A stretch of 64,000 bases of DNA from Pseudomonas proteolytica (GTDB taxonomy: Bacteria; Pseudomonadota; Gammaproteobacteria; Pseudomonadales; Pseudomonadaceae), in assembly GCF_007858275.1 (NCBI RefSeq), contig NZ_VFEV01000033.1:1-64000 (forward strand), read 5' to 3'. The notes below the pieces were generated by a model. The model did no database searches. It was not told where the DNA came from and was given only the letters and a program-made list of their open reading frames with translations. Below, piece by piece: positions 1-7,872 of this stretch (position 1 is its first letter; each line of letters starts with the position of its first letter). The translations under genes were made by a program, and so were the position numbers.

Positions 1-178
1 GAAGCAGCCCTAAAACCAGCCGCTACGGAGTATCTGATACACCGCGTACGGCTTACTGGGGCTGCTTCGCAGCCCAGCGCGGGGCAAGCCCGCTCGCCAC
101 AGGAGAGTTCGTCGGTTTCTGAAAGTTATGTAGATACCTATGGCTATCGCAGGCAAGCCAGCTCCCACAATGGATATT
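1..178. repeat. Composite REP repeat region (cut by window edge)
   Basis: Bases 50-104 carry one REP type (GGGGCTGCTTCGCAGCCC hairpin followed by GCGGGGCAAGCCCGCTCGCC). The window opens inside the opposite arm of the same element. Bases 130-178 carry a second REP type (CTATCGCAGGCAAGCCAGCTCCCAC). The stretch GTAGATACCTATG joins the two, and the same join occurs in the large composite at 12281-12624. It lies downstream of the phospholipase-D gene and contains no credible ORF. Confidence 0.85.
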
Positions 179-186
179 CGTGGTTC

Positions 187-1752
187 TTAGAGCATGCGCT
201 CCAGACCCACGGTGGTGGCAAACCAGGCATTGAACCGGCGCCACCAACTCCCCGGCTCGCGGCTCAGGGTGTGCATCTGGCCGTTGTCTTCCGTGACCCA
301 TACCACCTGGCCATCTTGCAGTTTTGCCTCATAACTCAACGCTGGCGCCATCCCTTGCAGGGCCAGGTTACGAACATGCTCGGCCAGTTCGGGGCTGTCC
401 ACCAGCACGCCGACCTCGGTGTTCCACAGCACCGAACGCGGGTCGAAATTGAACGAGCCGATAAACGACTTCTGCCGATCAAAAATCATCGCCTTGCTGT
501 GCAGGCTCGAGTCCGAACCGTGCAGCGAGCGGCTGCCCAGCAGGTGCGGGCCACTGCCGCCACCGTCGCCCGGTTGGCGGCGCAGTTCGTACAACTTCAC
601 CCCGTGTTCCAGCAGCGCCTTGCGATAGGGCGCATAGCCGCCATGCACCGCCGGCACGTCGGTGGCTTCCAGGGCGTTGGTCAGCAGGCGCACGTCGACG
701 CCTGCGTCCGCGCGGCCGGTGAGGTACACCAGGCCCGGCTGGCCGGGCACGAAGTAGGCCGAAATCATCATCAGCTCACTGTGCACGCCTTCCAGCTCTG
801 GCCCCAGTTGGGTCGTGAGCAGCAGTTGTGGGTCGGGATCGGCCTTGGCCAGGACCTTGCTCGGCGCGTCCCACAGTGCCTGGTTCCAGGCCCAGATCAG
901 TTCCCGGCGCCAGATATCCATGCGTGGCTGGGTCTGGTAGGTCCGCAGGCGGTTATACAGGGCATGGTTTTGCTGGCGCGATTCGGCCAGGGACTTCTCC
1001 AGAAGCCCGCGCGCCGTGGCCAGGTCGCGGGAGGACGGGGCGCTGGAGATAAAGTCGGCGATAGGTTTGCTCAGCGCACTGTTCCAGTACTGATCAAAAC
1101 TGTGGCCCAGTTGCTCGGCCACGGGCCCCACACTGAGCATGTCGATATCGGTGAAGTTCAGGTTGGGCTCGGCATCGAAATACTCATCCCCCAGGTTGCG
1201 CCCGCCGACAATCGCCACGCTGTTGTCGGCCAGCCATAGCTTGTTGTGCATGCGCCGGTGTTGCAGCGAGAGGTTGAACAACCGGCCCATGGTCCGTGTC
1301 ACGCCGGTGCTGCGCCCCAGGTGCAAGGGGTTGAACAGGCGGATCTGGATCTGCGGATGTGCAGCCAGTGTGGCGATGATCTGGTCCAGGCCGTCGCTGG
1401 TGGTGTCATCCAGGAGGATGCGCACCCGCACGCCACGGTCGGCCGCCGTCAGCAGCTCGTCCACCAGCATGCGCGTGCTGATGCCGTCATGGACGATGTA
1501 GTACTGCAAGTCGAGGCTGGTCTGGGCATTGCGGATCAATTCGGCGCGGGCCATGAACGCTTCGCTGCTGTTGGGCAGCAGGCGAAACCCGGAGCGGCCC
1601 TGATAGGGCGCGGCCTGGGCCTGGATCGAGCGCCCAAAGGCGGACTGCGTCGCCGGCAGTGCCTCGCTGGGCACCCGGGGCACGTCCAGGGTGGCGCAAC
1701 CGCCCAGGCCCAGGAACCCCAGCAAAAAGAACGCTAATAGCCGTTGGCTCAT
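187..1752 (-). CDS. Phospholipase D-family lipoprotein (cardiolipin synthase-like)
   Basis: A 521-residue protein with two HKD motifs of the phospholipase D superfamily: HNKLWLADNSVAIVGGRN near residue 170 and HSKAMIFDRQKSFIGSFNF near residue 420. The N-terminus is a lipoprotein signal ending in the lipobox LGGC, so the mature protein is probably membrane-anchored in the periplasm. The two-HKD, single-chain layout resembles periplasmic cardiolipin synthase-like phosphatidyltransferases; substrate cannot be read from the sequence. I start at the ATG (MSQRLL), one codon inside a longer TTG-start reading. It stands alone, with the MocR gene upstream on the same strand about 60 nt away. Confident on family, not on substrate. 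Confidence 0.85.
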   Translation of the reverse strand: MSQRLLAFFLLGFLGLGGCATLDVPRVPSEALPATQSAFGRSIQAQAAPYQGRSGFRLLPNSSEAFMARAELIRNAQTSLDLQYYIVHDGISTRMLVDELLTAADRGVRVRILLDDTTSDGLDQIIATLAAHPQIQIRLFNPLHLGRSTGVTRTMGRLFNLSLQHRRMHNKLWLADNSVAIVGGRNLGDEYFDAEPNLNFTDIDMLSVGPVAEQLGHSFDQYWNSALSKPIADFISSAPSSRDLATARGLLEKSLAESRQQNHALYNRLRTYQTQPRMDIWRRELIWAWNQALWDAPSKVLAKADPDPQLLLTTQLGPELEGVHSELMMISAYFVPGQPGLVYLTGRADAGVDVRLLTNALEATDVPAVHGGYAPYRKALLEHGVKLYELRRQPGDGGGSGPHLLGSRSLHGSDSSLHSKAMIFDRQKSFIGSFNFDPRSVLWNTEVGVLVDSPELAEHVRNLALQGMAPALSYEAKLQDGQVVWVTEDNGQMHTLSREPGSWWRRFNAWFATTVGLERML

Positions 1753-1814
1753 CAAGGAGACAGGTTCCGAATCAGGACGGTGGTGGGCATATGACGGTGA
1801 TTGCTGGCAAAAGG

Positions 1815-3248
1815 TCAGTCCATCCGCTGTTCGGCTTCGGCGAGCATCTTGCTCGCCGTTGCCCCGACCTTGCGCACCGCCTCTTCAATCTGCGGGGTTG
1901 GCTTGGCAGCGTAGTTCATCCGCAGGCAGTTACGGTATTTGCCCGAAGCGGAAAAGATACTGCCTACGGCAATCTGCACCCCCTGCTCAACCAGGGCCCG
2001 GTTGAGCCTGAGGGTGTCGAAGCCTTCGGGCAGTTCCACCCACAGCATAAAGCTGCCTTGGGGCCGGCTGGCGCGGGTGCCAGCGGGGAAATAGCGGCTG
2101 ACCCAATCGAGCATCAGGTCGCGATTGCGCTGGTATTGGGTACGCATGCGCCGCAAATGCGGTTCGAAGTGCCCGTTCTTGAGGAATTCGGCAATGGCGA
2201 TCTGTGGTTGGGTGGCGGTGGAGCCGGTGCTGATGTACTTCATGTGCAGCACCCGCTCCAGATAGCGGCCAGGCGCTACCCAGCCGATCCGCAGGCCGGG
2301 GGCCAGGGTCTTGGAGAACGAGCTGCAGAGCAGGACGCGGCCATCTTCGTCGAAGGACTTGATGGTGCGCGGTCGTGGGTAGCTGTAGGCCAGTTCGCCA
2401 TACACATCGTCCTCGATGATCGCCACGTCAAAGCGCTGGGCCAGGGTCAGCAGCGCCCGTTTGCGCGCCTCGGGCATGATGTAGCCCAGGGGGTTGTTGC
2501 AGTTGGGCGTCAGCTGGATAACCTTGATCGGCCATTGCTCCAGGGCCAGTTCCAGGGCTTCGAGGCTGATGCCGGTGAGCGGGTCGGTGGGGATTTCCAG
2601 GGCTTTCATGCCCAGGCCCTTGAGGGTCTGCATGGCGCCATGGAAGCTTGGCGAGTCGACGGCGACGATATCGCCGGGTTCACAAATCGCACGGATGCTG
2701 GACGACAAGGCTTCGTGGCAGCCAGTGGTGATCACGATGTCCTGAGCGTCGAGCTGGCAGCCGGAATCCAATGACAGACGGGCTATTTGCTCACGCAATT
2801 CCATACAGCCGTAGATGTTGTCGTAGTACAGGCCCGGCAGGTCCTGGCGGCGACTGACCCGGGCCAGGCTGCGCAGCAAGGGCTTGATGGTCGGTGACAT
2901 TACATCTGGCATGCCGCGGCCCATCTGTATGACATCTTTGCGCGGCACCGCGCGCACCAGTTCCAGTACCTGGTCCCATTGGGAAATCTCCACCGGGCGC
3001 TGGGCCGGCCGACCCACGGCGGGCAGCGCCGGCAGCTCGCGCCCGACGGGCACGAAGTAGCCGGATTTTGGCTTGGGCGTCGCCAGACCGTTGTCTTCCA
3101 GTAATCGGTAAGCCTGCTGCACGGTGCTCAGGCTGACCCCATGTTCCACGCTCAGGGCTCGCACCGAGGGCAGGCGGTCGCCGGGGCGATAGAAGCCCTG
3201 TTCGATGCGGGTGCCCAGCAATTCGGCGAGGTTGACGTAGAGGGTCAT
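1815..3248 (-). CDS. MocR-type (GntR HTH + aminotransferase) transcription regulator
   Basis: A 477-residue protein. Residues about 1-75 form a GntR winged helix (RPGDRLPSVRALSVEHGVS...TVQQAYRLLEDNG). The rest is a fold-type I aminotransferase domain with the PLP lysine in SSFSKTLAPGLRIGW near residue 310 and a conserved NPLGY stretch. This is the MocR/PdxR architecture, in which the aminotransferase domain usually acts as a PLP or amino-compound sensor. It is divergent from a DUF1127 gene. Repeated ATCTGTA/TACAGAT boxes in the shared intergenic region are candidate binding sites. The target pathway is unknown; the nearby FAD oxidase and DUF1127 genes are only candidates by position. Confidence 0.9.
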   Translation of the reverse strand: MTLYVNLAELLGTRIEQGFYRPGDRLPSVRALSVEHGVSLSTVQQAYRLLEDNGLATPKPKSGYFVPVGRELPALPAVGRPAQRPVEISQWDQVLELVRAVPRKDVIQMGRGMPDVMSPTIKPLLRSLARVSRRQDLPGLYYDNIYGCMELREQIARLSLDSGCQLDAQDIVITTGCHEALSSSIRAICEPGDIVAVDSPSFHGAMQTLKGLGMKALEIPTDPLTGISLEALELALEQWPIKVIQLTPNCNNPLGYIMPEARKRALLTLAQRFDVAIIEDDVYGELAYSYPRPRTIKSFDEDGRVLLCSSFSKTLAPGLRIGWVAPGRYLERVLHMKYISTGSTATQPQIAIAEFLKNGHFEPHLRRMRTQYQRNRDLMLDWVSRYFPAGTRASRPQGSFMLWVELPEGFDTLRLNRALVEQGVQIAVGSIFSASGKYRNCLRMNYAAKPTPQIEEAVRKVGATASKMLAEAEQRMD

Positions 3249-3270
3249 GGCGGTCGCTCCCGGTGGACCA

Positions 3271-3352
3271 GTACAGATGAAGGGAAAATACAGGATTCAG
3301 CCCCTGCATGGCAGTATCTGTATGGATTTAATAAAGGTTGGTTGAATCTGTA
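3271..3352. promoter_or_regulatory. Repeated TACAGAT/ATCTGTA boxes between MocR gene and DUF1127 gene
   Basis: The motif appears as GTACAGAT (3271-3278), a degenerate TACAGGAT (3289-3296), ATCTGTA (3316-3322) and ATCTGTA (3346-3352). The last two are direct repeats spaced 30 bp. MocR proteins commonly bind directly repeated boxes in a divergent promoter, so this is inferred to be the operator of the adjacent regulator. Confidence 0.4.
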
Positions 3353-3414
3353 ATGGTTTTGCCACGCCATCCATTCTAGTCACTCATGGCAACAGGCAAA
3401 TGAGGGGCAGGACA

Positions 3415-3648
3415 ATGAGTGGCTTGAGCGATGTGCGGCTGGCGCTACACAGTCAGGAGCTGGAAGCAGGGCAGGAGCGTGGGCTGACTGGGCTAGCGCC
3501 TGGTCAGCCGAGCCGTTGGGAACTGTTCTGGCGCCGTCGCCACACGCGCCAGGCCCTGCTGGACCTGACCCCGGAGCAACTGCGCGATATCGGCCTGAGC
3601 GCTGAGCAAGCGCGCCAGGAAGGCTTGAAACCGTTCTGGCGCGGGTGA
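3415..3648 (+). CDS. DUF1127 small protein
   Basis: A 77-residue protein. The C-terminal half fits the DUF1127 pattern: an aromatic/arginine-rich segment (WELFWRRRHTRQALLDL) followed by TPEQLRDIGLSAEQARQEG. DUF1127 proteins are small arginine-rich proteins; some bind RNA or affect phosphate and carbon metabolism in alphaproteobacteria. I use the ATG at 3415, which follows GGGGCAGG, rather than the ATG five codons upstream. Its stop lies one base from the stop of the convergent FAD oxidase. It is divergent from, and plausibly controlled by, the MocR regulator. Confidence 0.8.
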   Translation: MSGLSDVRLALHSQELEAGQERGLTGLAPGQPSRWELFWRRRHTRQALLDLTPEQLRDIGLSAEQARQEGLKPFWRG

Positions 3649-3649
3649 G

Positions 3650-4951
3650 TCAGAGCAGTTCTTTCAAGCGGTGCCAGAGCATGCCCAGGGCCAGCAACGG
3701 CGAGCGCAAGTGCTTGCCGCCAGGGAAGGTGACGTGGGGCACCTGGGCAAACAGATCGAAGCGCCCACGGTGCTGGCCGCTAATGGCTTCGGCCAGCAGC
3801 TTGCCCGCCAGGTGGGTGGCGTTCAGGCCATGGCCGGCATACGCCTGGGCAAAGTACACGTTGGGTTGGTCGGCCAAGCGGCCAATCTGCGGCAGGCGGT
3901 TGGCACCGATGCCGATCATGCCGCCCCATTGGTAGTCGATTTTCACCTCGGCCAGTTGCGGGAAGACCTTGAGCATCTTGGGCCGCATATAAGCCGCGAT
4001 GTCTTGAGGGTCGCGCCCGGAATAATGGCAGGCGCCGCCAAACAGCAGGCGGCGGTCGGCTGACAGCCGGAAGTAATCCACCGTGACCCGCTGATCACAT
4101 ACGGCCATGTTTTGCGGCAGCAGCTCGGCGGCCTGGGTCGGGCTCAAGGGTTCGGTGGCGATGATGTAGCTGCCGGCGGGCAGTACCTTGCCGCTCAGGT
4201 GGGGGTTGAGGCCGTTGAGGTAGGCATTGCAGCCCAGCACCAGAGTCTTGGCGCGCACACTGCCGTGGGCGGTGTGGACTTTGACTTCAGGGCCGTAGTC
4301 GATGCGCACCGCTGCGGAGTGCTCGAACAGCCTGACTCCCAGTTGCTGCGCGGCGGCGGCTTCGCCGAGGGCCAGGTTCAGCGGGTGCAGGTGGCCGGAG
4401 CCCATGTCGATCATGCCGCCTACGTAACGGTCGGAACCGATCACGCTGCCCATCTCCCCGGCTTGCAGCAGGCGCAGTTCGTGGCGATAACCCAGGTCGT
4501 GCAACTCCTCGGCATCGGCGGCCAGGCCCTGCAGGTCGCGGGGCTTGTTGGCCAGGTCGCAGTAACCCCAGGTCAGGTCGCATTCAATCTGGAAGCGCTC
4601 GACCCGCTGGCGCACGATTTCCACGGCTTCCAGGCCCATCAACTTCATCTGCCGCACGCCTTCGGTGCCGACCACATTGGCAAACTGATCAAGGCCGTGG
4701 CCGACGCCACGAATCAACTGCCCGCCATTACGCCCGCTGGCGCCCCAGGCGATCTTGCGGGCCTCCAGCAGCACGACGCTGAAGCCCCGTTCAGCCAGCT
4801 CCAGTGCGGTGTTCAGCCCGGAAAAACCGCCGCCCACCACACACACATCGGCGACGACTTCACCCGCCAGCGCCGGGTAATCGGGTTGCGGCAGGCTGCT
4901 GGCGGCGTAGTAGGAAGCGGTGTGCCGGGCGCTGGCGGTCATGGGGAGCAT
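3650..4951 (-). CDS. pauB4: FAD-dependent amine oxidoreductase, gamma-glutamylputrescine oxidase-like
   Basis: A 433-residue DAO-family flavoenzyme. The dinucleotide-binding motif VVGGGFSGLNTALELAERG lies near residue 35, followed by WGASGRNGGQL, typical of PuuB/PauB-type oxidases. A C-terminal GHGLNATHLAGKL closes the FAD site. By family and by its place next to the dad and pauR genes it corresponds to P. aeruginosa PA5309 (pauB4), which oxidises gamma-glutamylated polyamines. The reading frame extends far upstream without a stop, but homology starts at MLPMTASARH, with a second possible start at 4942. It is divergent from the YkgJ gene. The symbol is by synteny; substrate not proven. Confidence 0.8.
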   Translation of the reverse strand: MLPMTASARHTASYYAASSLPQPDYPALAGEVVADVCVVGGGFSGLNTALELAERGFSVVLLEARKIAWGASGRNGGQLIRGVGHGLDQFANVVGTEGVRQMKLMGLEAVEIVRQRVERFQIECDLTWGYCDLANKPRDLQGLAADAEELHDLGYRHELRLLQAGEMGSVIGSDRYVGGMIDMGSGHLHPLNLALGEAAAAQQLGVRLFEHSAAVRIDYGPEVKVHTAHGSVRAKTLVLGCNAYLNGLNPHLSGKVLPAGSYIIATEPLSPTQAAELLPQNMAVCDQRVTVDYFRLSADRRLLFGGACHYSGRDPQDIAAYMRPKMLKVFPQLAEVKIDYQWGGMIGIGANRLPQIGRLADQPNVYFAQAYAGHGLNATHLAGKLLAEAISGQHRGRFDLFAQVPHVTFPGGKHLRSPLLALGMLWHRLKELL

Positions 4952-5057
4952 CCGTGTTTGGAAAATTTGACGCAGGATACAGCGGTCGGGTGAAGCTGTC
5001 TCACTCGGGGCTTTTAGGGCAAAATCCACGCCTATTCGCCGTTCGGTATGGGTTTCG

Positions 5058-5411
5058 ATGAGTTGCAACAGCCAGAAAGTCAACGCGCTGCGCCGGCAGA
5101 TTCCCTCGTTCGAGTGTGTGCCGGGTTGCCATGATTGCTGTGGGCCGGTGACTACATCCACCGAGGAAATGTCGCGCCTGCCGCGCAAGACCGCGGCCGA
5201 GCAGGAAGCGGCCATGGATGAGCTGAACTGTGTACACCTGGGGCCCAACGGCTGCACGGTGTACGACGAGCGCCCATTGATCTGTAGGTTGTTTGGTACT
5301 ACGCCCAGCCTGCCATGCCCCAATAACCGTGGGCCGGTGGAATTGATTCACCCTCGGGTCGAGAAGCAGATCCACGAGTACATGGCGACGACGCGGCAGG
5401 TGCTGGTCTGA
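5058..5411 (+). CDS. YkgJ-family cysteine cluster protein
   Basis: A 117-residue protein with the YkgJ/CxxxCxxCC-type zinc or iron cluster pattern: CVPGCHDCCGP near residue 20, then a central Cys before CTVYDERPLICRLFG, and a final SLPCPNN. The family is probably metal-binding; its biochemical role is unknown. The ATG lies shortly downstream of a weak purine stretch. It is divergent from the FAD oxidase (106 nt between starts), so the two may share a promoter region. Full length for the family. Confidence 0.85.
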   Translation: MSCNSQKVNALRRQIPSFECVPGCHDCCGPVTTSTEEMSRLPRKTAAEQEAAMDELNCVHLGPNGCTVYDERPLICRLFGTTPSLPCPNNRGPVELIHPRVEKQIHEYMATTRQVLV

Positions 5412-5431
5412 CAGATGTACTCGGTCAAAAG

Positions 5432-5520
5432 GTGGGAGCTGGCTTGCCTGCGATGACGGTGTACCAGGCAATGAAAATGGCGGCGGATTGATCGCTATCG
5501 CAGGCAAGCCAGCTCCCACA
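5432..5520. repeat. REP doublet (inverted pair)
   Basis: Two REP units in opposite orientation (GTGGGAGCTGGCTTGCCTG at the left end, CAGGCAAGCCAGCTCCCAC at the right) flank a short unique spacer, a REPIN-like arrangement. It sits between the convergent ykgJ and dadR genes. Confidence 0.9.
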
Positions 5521-5523
5521 GGA

Positions 5524-6012
5524 TCAATCCGGGATCGGCAGGTTCAGGCTCTCCTTCACCTCTTCCATCACGATATAGCTCTTGGACTCGCGCACATGGG
5601 GCAGTTTGAGCAGGATGTCGCCCAGCAGTTTGCGGTACGACGCCATTTCGGAAATCCGCGCCTTCACTAGATAGTCGAAATCCCCCGAGACCAGGTGGCA
5701 CTCCAGCACATGGGGCAGTTTCAGCACGGCACGTCGGAATTCTTCGAAGGTATCGCCGGATTTGTAGTCGAGGCTGATCTCGACAAACACCAGCAGGCTA
5801 CCCTTCAAGTGCTGCGGATTGAGGCGGGCGTTGTAGCCCATGATGATCCCCTCGCGCTCCAGGCGCCGGACCCGTTCGGTGCAGGGCGTGGTCGACAGTC
5901 CTACCTTCTCCCCCAGCTCGGTAAACGATATCCGCCCGTCCGCCTGCAGGATGCGCAGGATGTTGCGGTCGATCTTGTCCAGCTCCCGCTTGGTCTGGGT
6001 ATTGGTCCGCAT
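5524..6012 (-). CDS. dadR: Lrp/AsnC-family regulator of D-alanine catabolism
   Basis: A 162-residue Lrp/AsnC protein. The N-terminal HTH is in LDKIDRNILRILQADGRISF...VGLSTTPCTERVRRLEREG. The C-terminal RAM domain contains GDFDYLVKARI. It lies divergent to dadA, as in P. aeruginosa (PA5308), where the Lrp/DadR protein activates dadAX in response to alanine. I start at MRTNTQTKRE because upstream in-frame codons run into the divergent promoter region. Expected to bind the 156-bp dadR-dadA intergenic region. Confidence 0.9.
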   Translation of the reverse strand: MRTNTQTKRELDKIDRNILRILQADGRISFTELGEKVGLSTTPCTERVRRLEREGIIMGYNARLNPQHLKGSLLVFVEISLDYKSGDTFEEFRRAVLKLPHVLECHLVSGDFDYLVKARISEMASYRKLLGDILLKLPHVRESKSYIVMEEVKESLNLPIPD

Positions 6013-6168
6013 AGGGGATGCTCCTCCGTGAAAAGGGTTTTTGCCGAGAATTGTCGCCAAATATAGGCACTTATATAGTGAAATGCACTGGTCATTGCTT
6101 TTTATACTGCCCACATCTTTGTGCTGAACAACAAACGTCAGCGGTCAAGCCGTGATGAGGATATAAAA
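6013..6168. promoter_or_regulatory. dadR-dadA divergent promoter region
   Basis: This AT-richer 156-bp gap contains TTTTATACTGCC around 6099-6110 (a TATACT -10-like box facing dadA). The dadA ribosome site GATGAGG is at 6153-6159, nine bases before the ATG. Lrp-type sites are degenerate and I do not mark individual ones. The location between regulator and target makes it the likely DadR binding region. Confidence 0.45.
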
Positions 6169-7470
6169 ATGCGCGTTTTGGTCTTGGGTAGCGGTGTCAT
6201 TGGTGTGGCCAGTGCCTACTATTTGGCGCGTGCCGGTTTTGAGGTGGTCGTGGTCGACCGTCAGCCGGCCGTTGCAATGGAGACCAGCTTCGCCAACGCC
6301 GGCCAGGTTTCGCCCGGCTATGCGTCGCCATGGGCTGCGCCGGGTGTGCCGCTCAAGGCCATCAAGTGGCTGCTGCAGCGCCATGCGCCGCTGGCGATCA
6401 AGGCCACGGCCGATATCGACCAATACCTGTGGATGGCGCAGATGCTGCGCAACTGCACGGCCAACCGCTATGCGGTGAACAAGGAGCGCATGGTGCGTCT
6501 GTCTGAGTACAGCCGCGACTGCCTCGACGAACTGCGCGCCGAAACCGGCATTGCCTACGAAGGCCGTAGCCTGGGTACCACGCAATTGTTCCGTACCCAG
6601 GCGCAACTCGATGGTGCGGCCAAAGATATTGCCGTGTTGAAAGAGTCCGGCGTACCGTTCGAGCTGCTCGACCGCGCCGGCATCGCCCGCGTCGAGCCGG
6701 CCCTGGCCAGCGTCACGGATATCCTGGCCGGTGCCTTGCGCCTGCCCAATGACCAGACCGGCGACTGCCAGATGTTCACCACCCGCCTGGCCGATATGTG
6801 CAAGCAGTTGGGCGTGGAGTTCCGTTTCGAGCAGGACATTCAGCGCCTGGACCACGCCGGTGATCGTATCAACGGTGTGTGGATCGACGGCAAGCTGGAA
6901 ACCGCCGATCGCTACGTGCTGGCCCTGGGCAGCTACTCGCCGCAGTTGCTCAAGCCGCTGGGGATCAAGGCGCCGGTGTATCCGCTCAAGGGTTACTCCC
7001 TGACCGTGCCGATCACCAACCCGGCGATGGCCCCGACTTCGACCATTCTCGACGAAACCTACAAGGTTGCGATCACCCGTTTCGACAACCGCATCCGGGT
7101 TGGCGGCATGGCTGAAATAGCCGGTTTTGACCTGTCGCTTAACCCGCGCCGGCGCGAAACCCTGGAGATGATCGTCAACGACCTTTATCCTCAAGGCGGT
7201 GATCTGAGCGAAGCCACGTTCTGGACCGGCCTGCGCCCGACCACCCCGGACGGTACGCCAATTGTCGGCGCCACCCCGTTCAAGAATCTGTTCTTGAACA
7301 CCGGCCACGGCACCCTCGGCTGGACCATGGCCTGTGGCTCTGGCCGCTTGCTGGCGGACCTGATGGCCAAGAAAACCCCGCAGATCAGCGCCGCAGGCCT
7401 CGATATTTCCCGTTACGGCAACCCTCAGGAGTCCACAAAACATGTCAATCCAGCGCCAGCTCACCAATGA
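6169..7470 (+). CDS. dadA: D-amino acid dehydrogenase, small subunit
   Basis: A 433-residue flavoprotein, the usual DadA length. It starts with the FAD motif MRVLVLGSGVIGVASAYYL, followed by ETSFANAGQVSPGYASPWAAPG, diagnostic for DadA. GLRPTTPDGTPIVG and NTGHGTLGWTMACGSGRLL lie near the C-terminus. It oxidatively deaminates D-alanine and other D-amino acids to 2-oxo acids, passing electrons to the respiratory chain at the inner membrane. First gene of dadA-ridA-dadX. The ATG at 6169 is chosen over an upstream in-frame start because of GATGAGG and family length. Its last 29 nt overlap ridA in another frame. Confidence 0.96.
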   Translation: MRVLVLGSGVIGVASAYYLARAGFEVVVVDRQPAVAMETSFANAGQVSPGYASPWAAPGVPLKAIKWLLQRHAPLAIKATADIDQYLWMAQMLRNCTANRYAVNKERMVRLSEYSRDCLDELRAETGIAYEGRSLGTTQLFRTQAQLDGAAKDIAVLKESGVPFELLDRAGIARVEPALASVTDILAGALRLPNDQTGDCQMFTTRLADMCKQLGVEFRFEQDIQRLDHAGDRINGVWIDGKLETADRYVLALGSYSPQLLKPLGIKAPVYPLKGYSLTVPITNPAMAPTSTILDETYKVAITRFDNRIRVGGMAEIAGFDLSLNPRRRETLEMIVNDLYPQGGDLSEATFWTGLRPTTPDGTPIVGATPFKNLFLNTGHGTLGWTMACGSGRLLADLMAKKTPQISAAGLDISRYGNPQESTKHVNPAPAHQ

Positions 7471-7795
7471 GCGCATGAGCCAGATCGTTGTCCACAGCGG
7501 TACCGTGTATCTGGCAGGGCAAGTCGGCGACGACATGAGTGCCGGGATTGAGCAGCAGACCCGCGAGACCTTGGCCAACATCGAGCGCTTGCTGGATCTG
7601 GCCGGTACCGACAAAACCAAGTTGCTGTCGGTGACGATCTACCTCAAAGACATCGACGCCGACTTTGCCGGCATGAACGCGGTATGGGACAAGTGGCTGC
7701 CAAAAGGTGTCGCACCCGCCCGTGCCACGGTCGAATCGAAACTGTGTGAACCCGAAATCCTGGTCGAGCTGTCTGTTGTGGCCGCTCTGCCTTAA
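7442..7795 (+). CDS. RidA-family enamine/imine deaminase
   Basis: A 117-residue protein of the YjgF/YER057c/UK114 (RidA) family, with VHSGTVYLAGQVGDD, LLSVTIYLKDI and PARATVESKLCEPEILVEL. RidA proteins hydrolyse reactive 2-aminoacrylate and imine intermediates, a fitting partner for DadA, whose product is an imino acid. CAGGAG lies nine to ten bases before the ATG, inside the end of dadA. The 29-nt overlap implies translational coupling. It corresponds in position to PA5303. A weak hairpin-T tract follows it before dadX. Confidence 0.93.
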   Translation: MSIQRQLTNERMSQIVVHSGTVYLAGQVGDDMSAGIEQQTRETLANIERLLDLAGTDKTKLLSVTIYLKDIDADFAGMNAVWDKWLPKGVAPARATVESKLCEPEILVELSVVAALP

Positions 7796-7807
7796 ACGAT
7801 CCCTCTT

Positions 7808-7842
7808 CCGGTGCCGGCGCTGTCGGTCGGTACCGGTTTTTT
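7808..7842 (+). terminator. Hairpin with T-tract between ridA and dadX
   Basis: The arms CCGGTGCCG and CGGTACCGG pair with one G-T wobble and are followed by six T. This could attenuate read-through from dadA-ridA into dadX and so set a lower level of the racemase. Confidence 0.5.
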
Positions 7843-7872
7843 CTTCCTACCGCCGCCTAGAAGCCTGCCGCC

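Noticed and set aside
7442..7470. Frameshift at the dadA end
   Set aside because: The 29-nt overlap with ridA is natural: both proteins have normal length and ridA has its own CAGGAG site.
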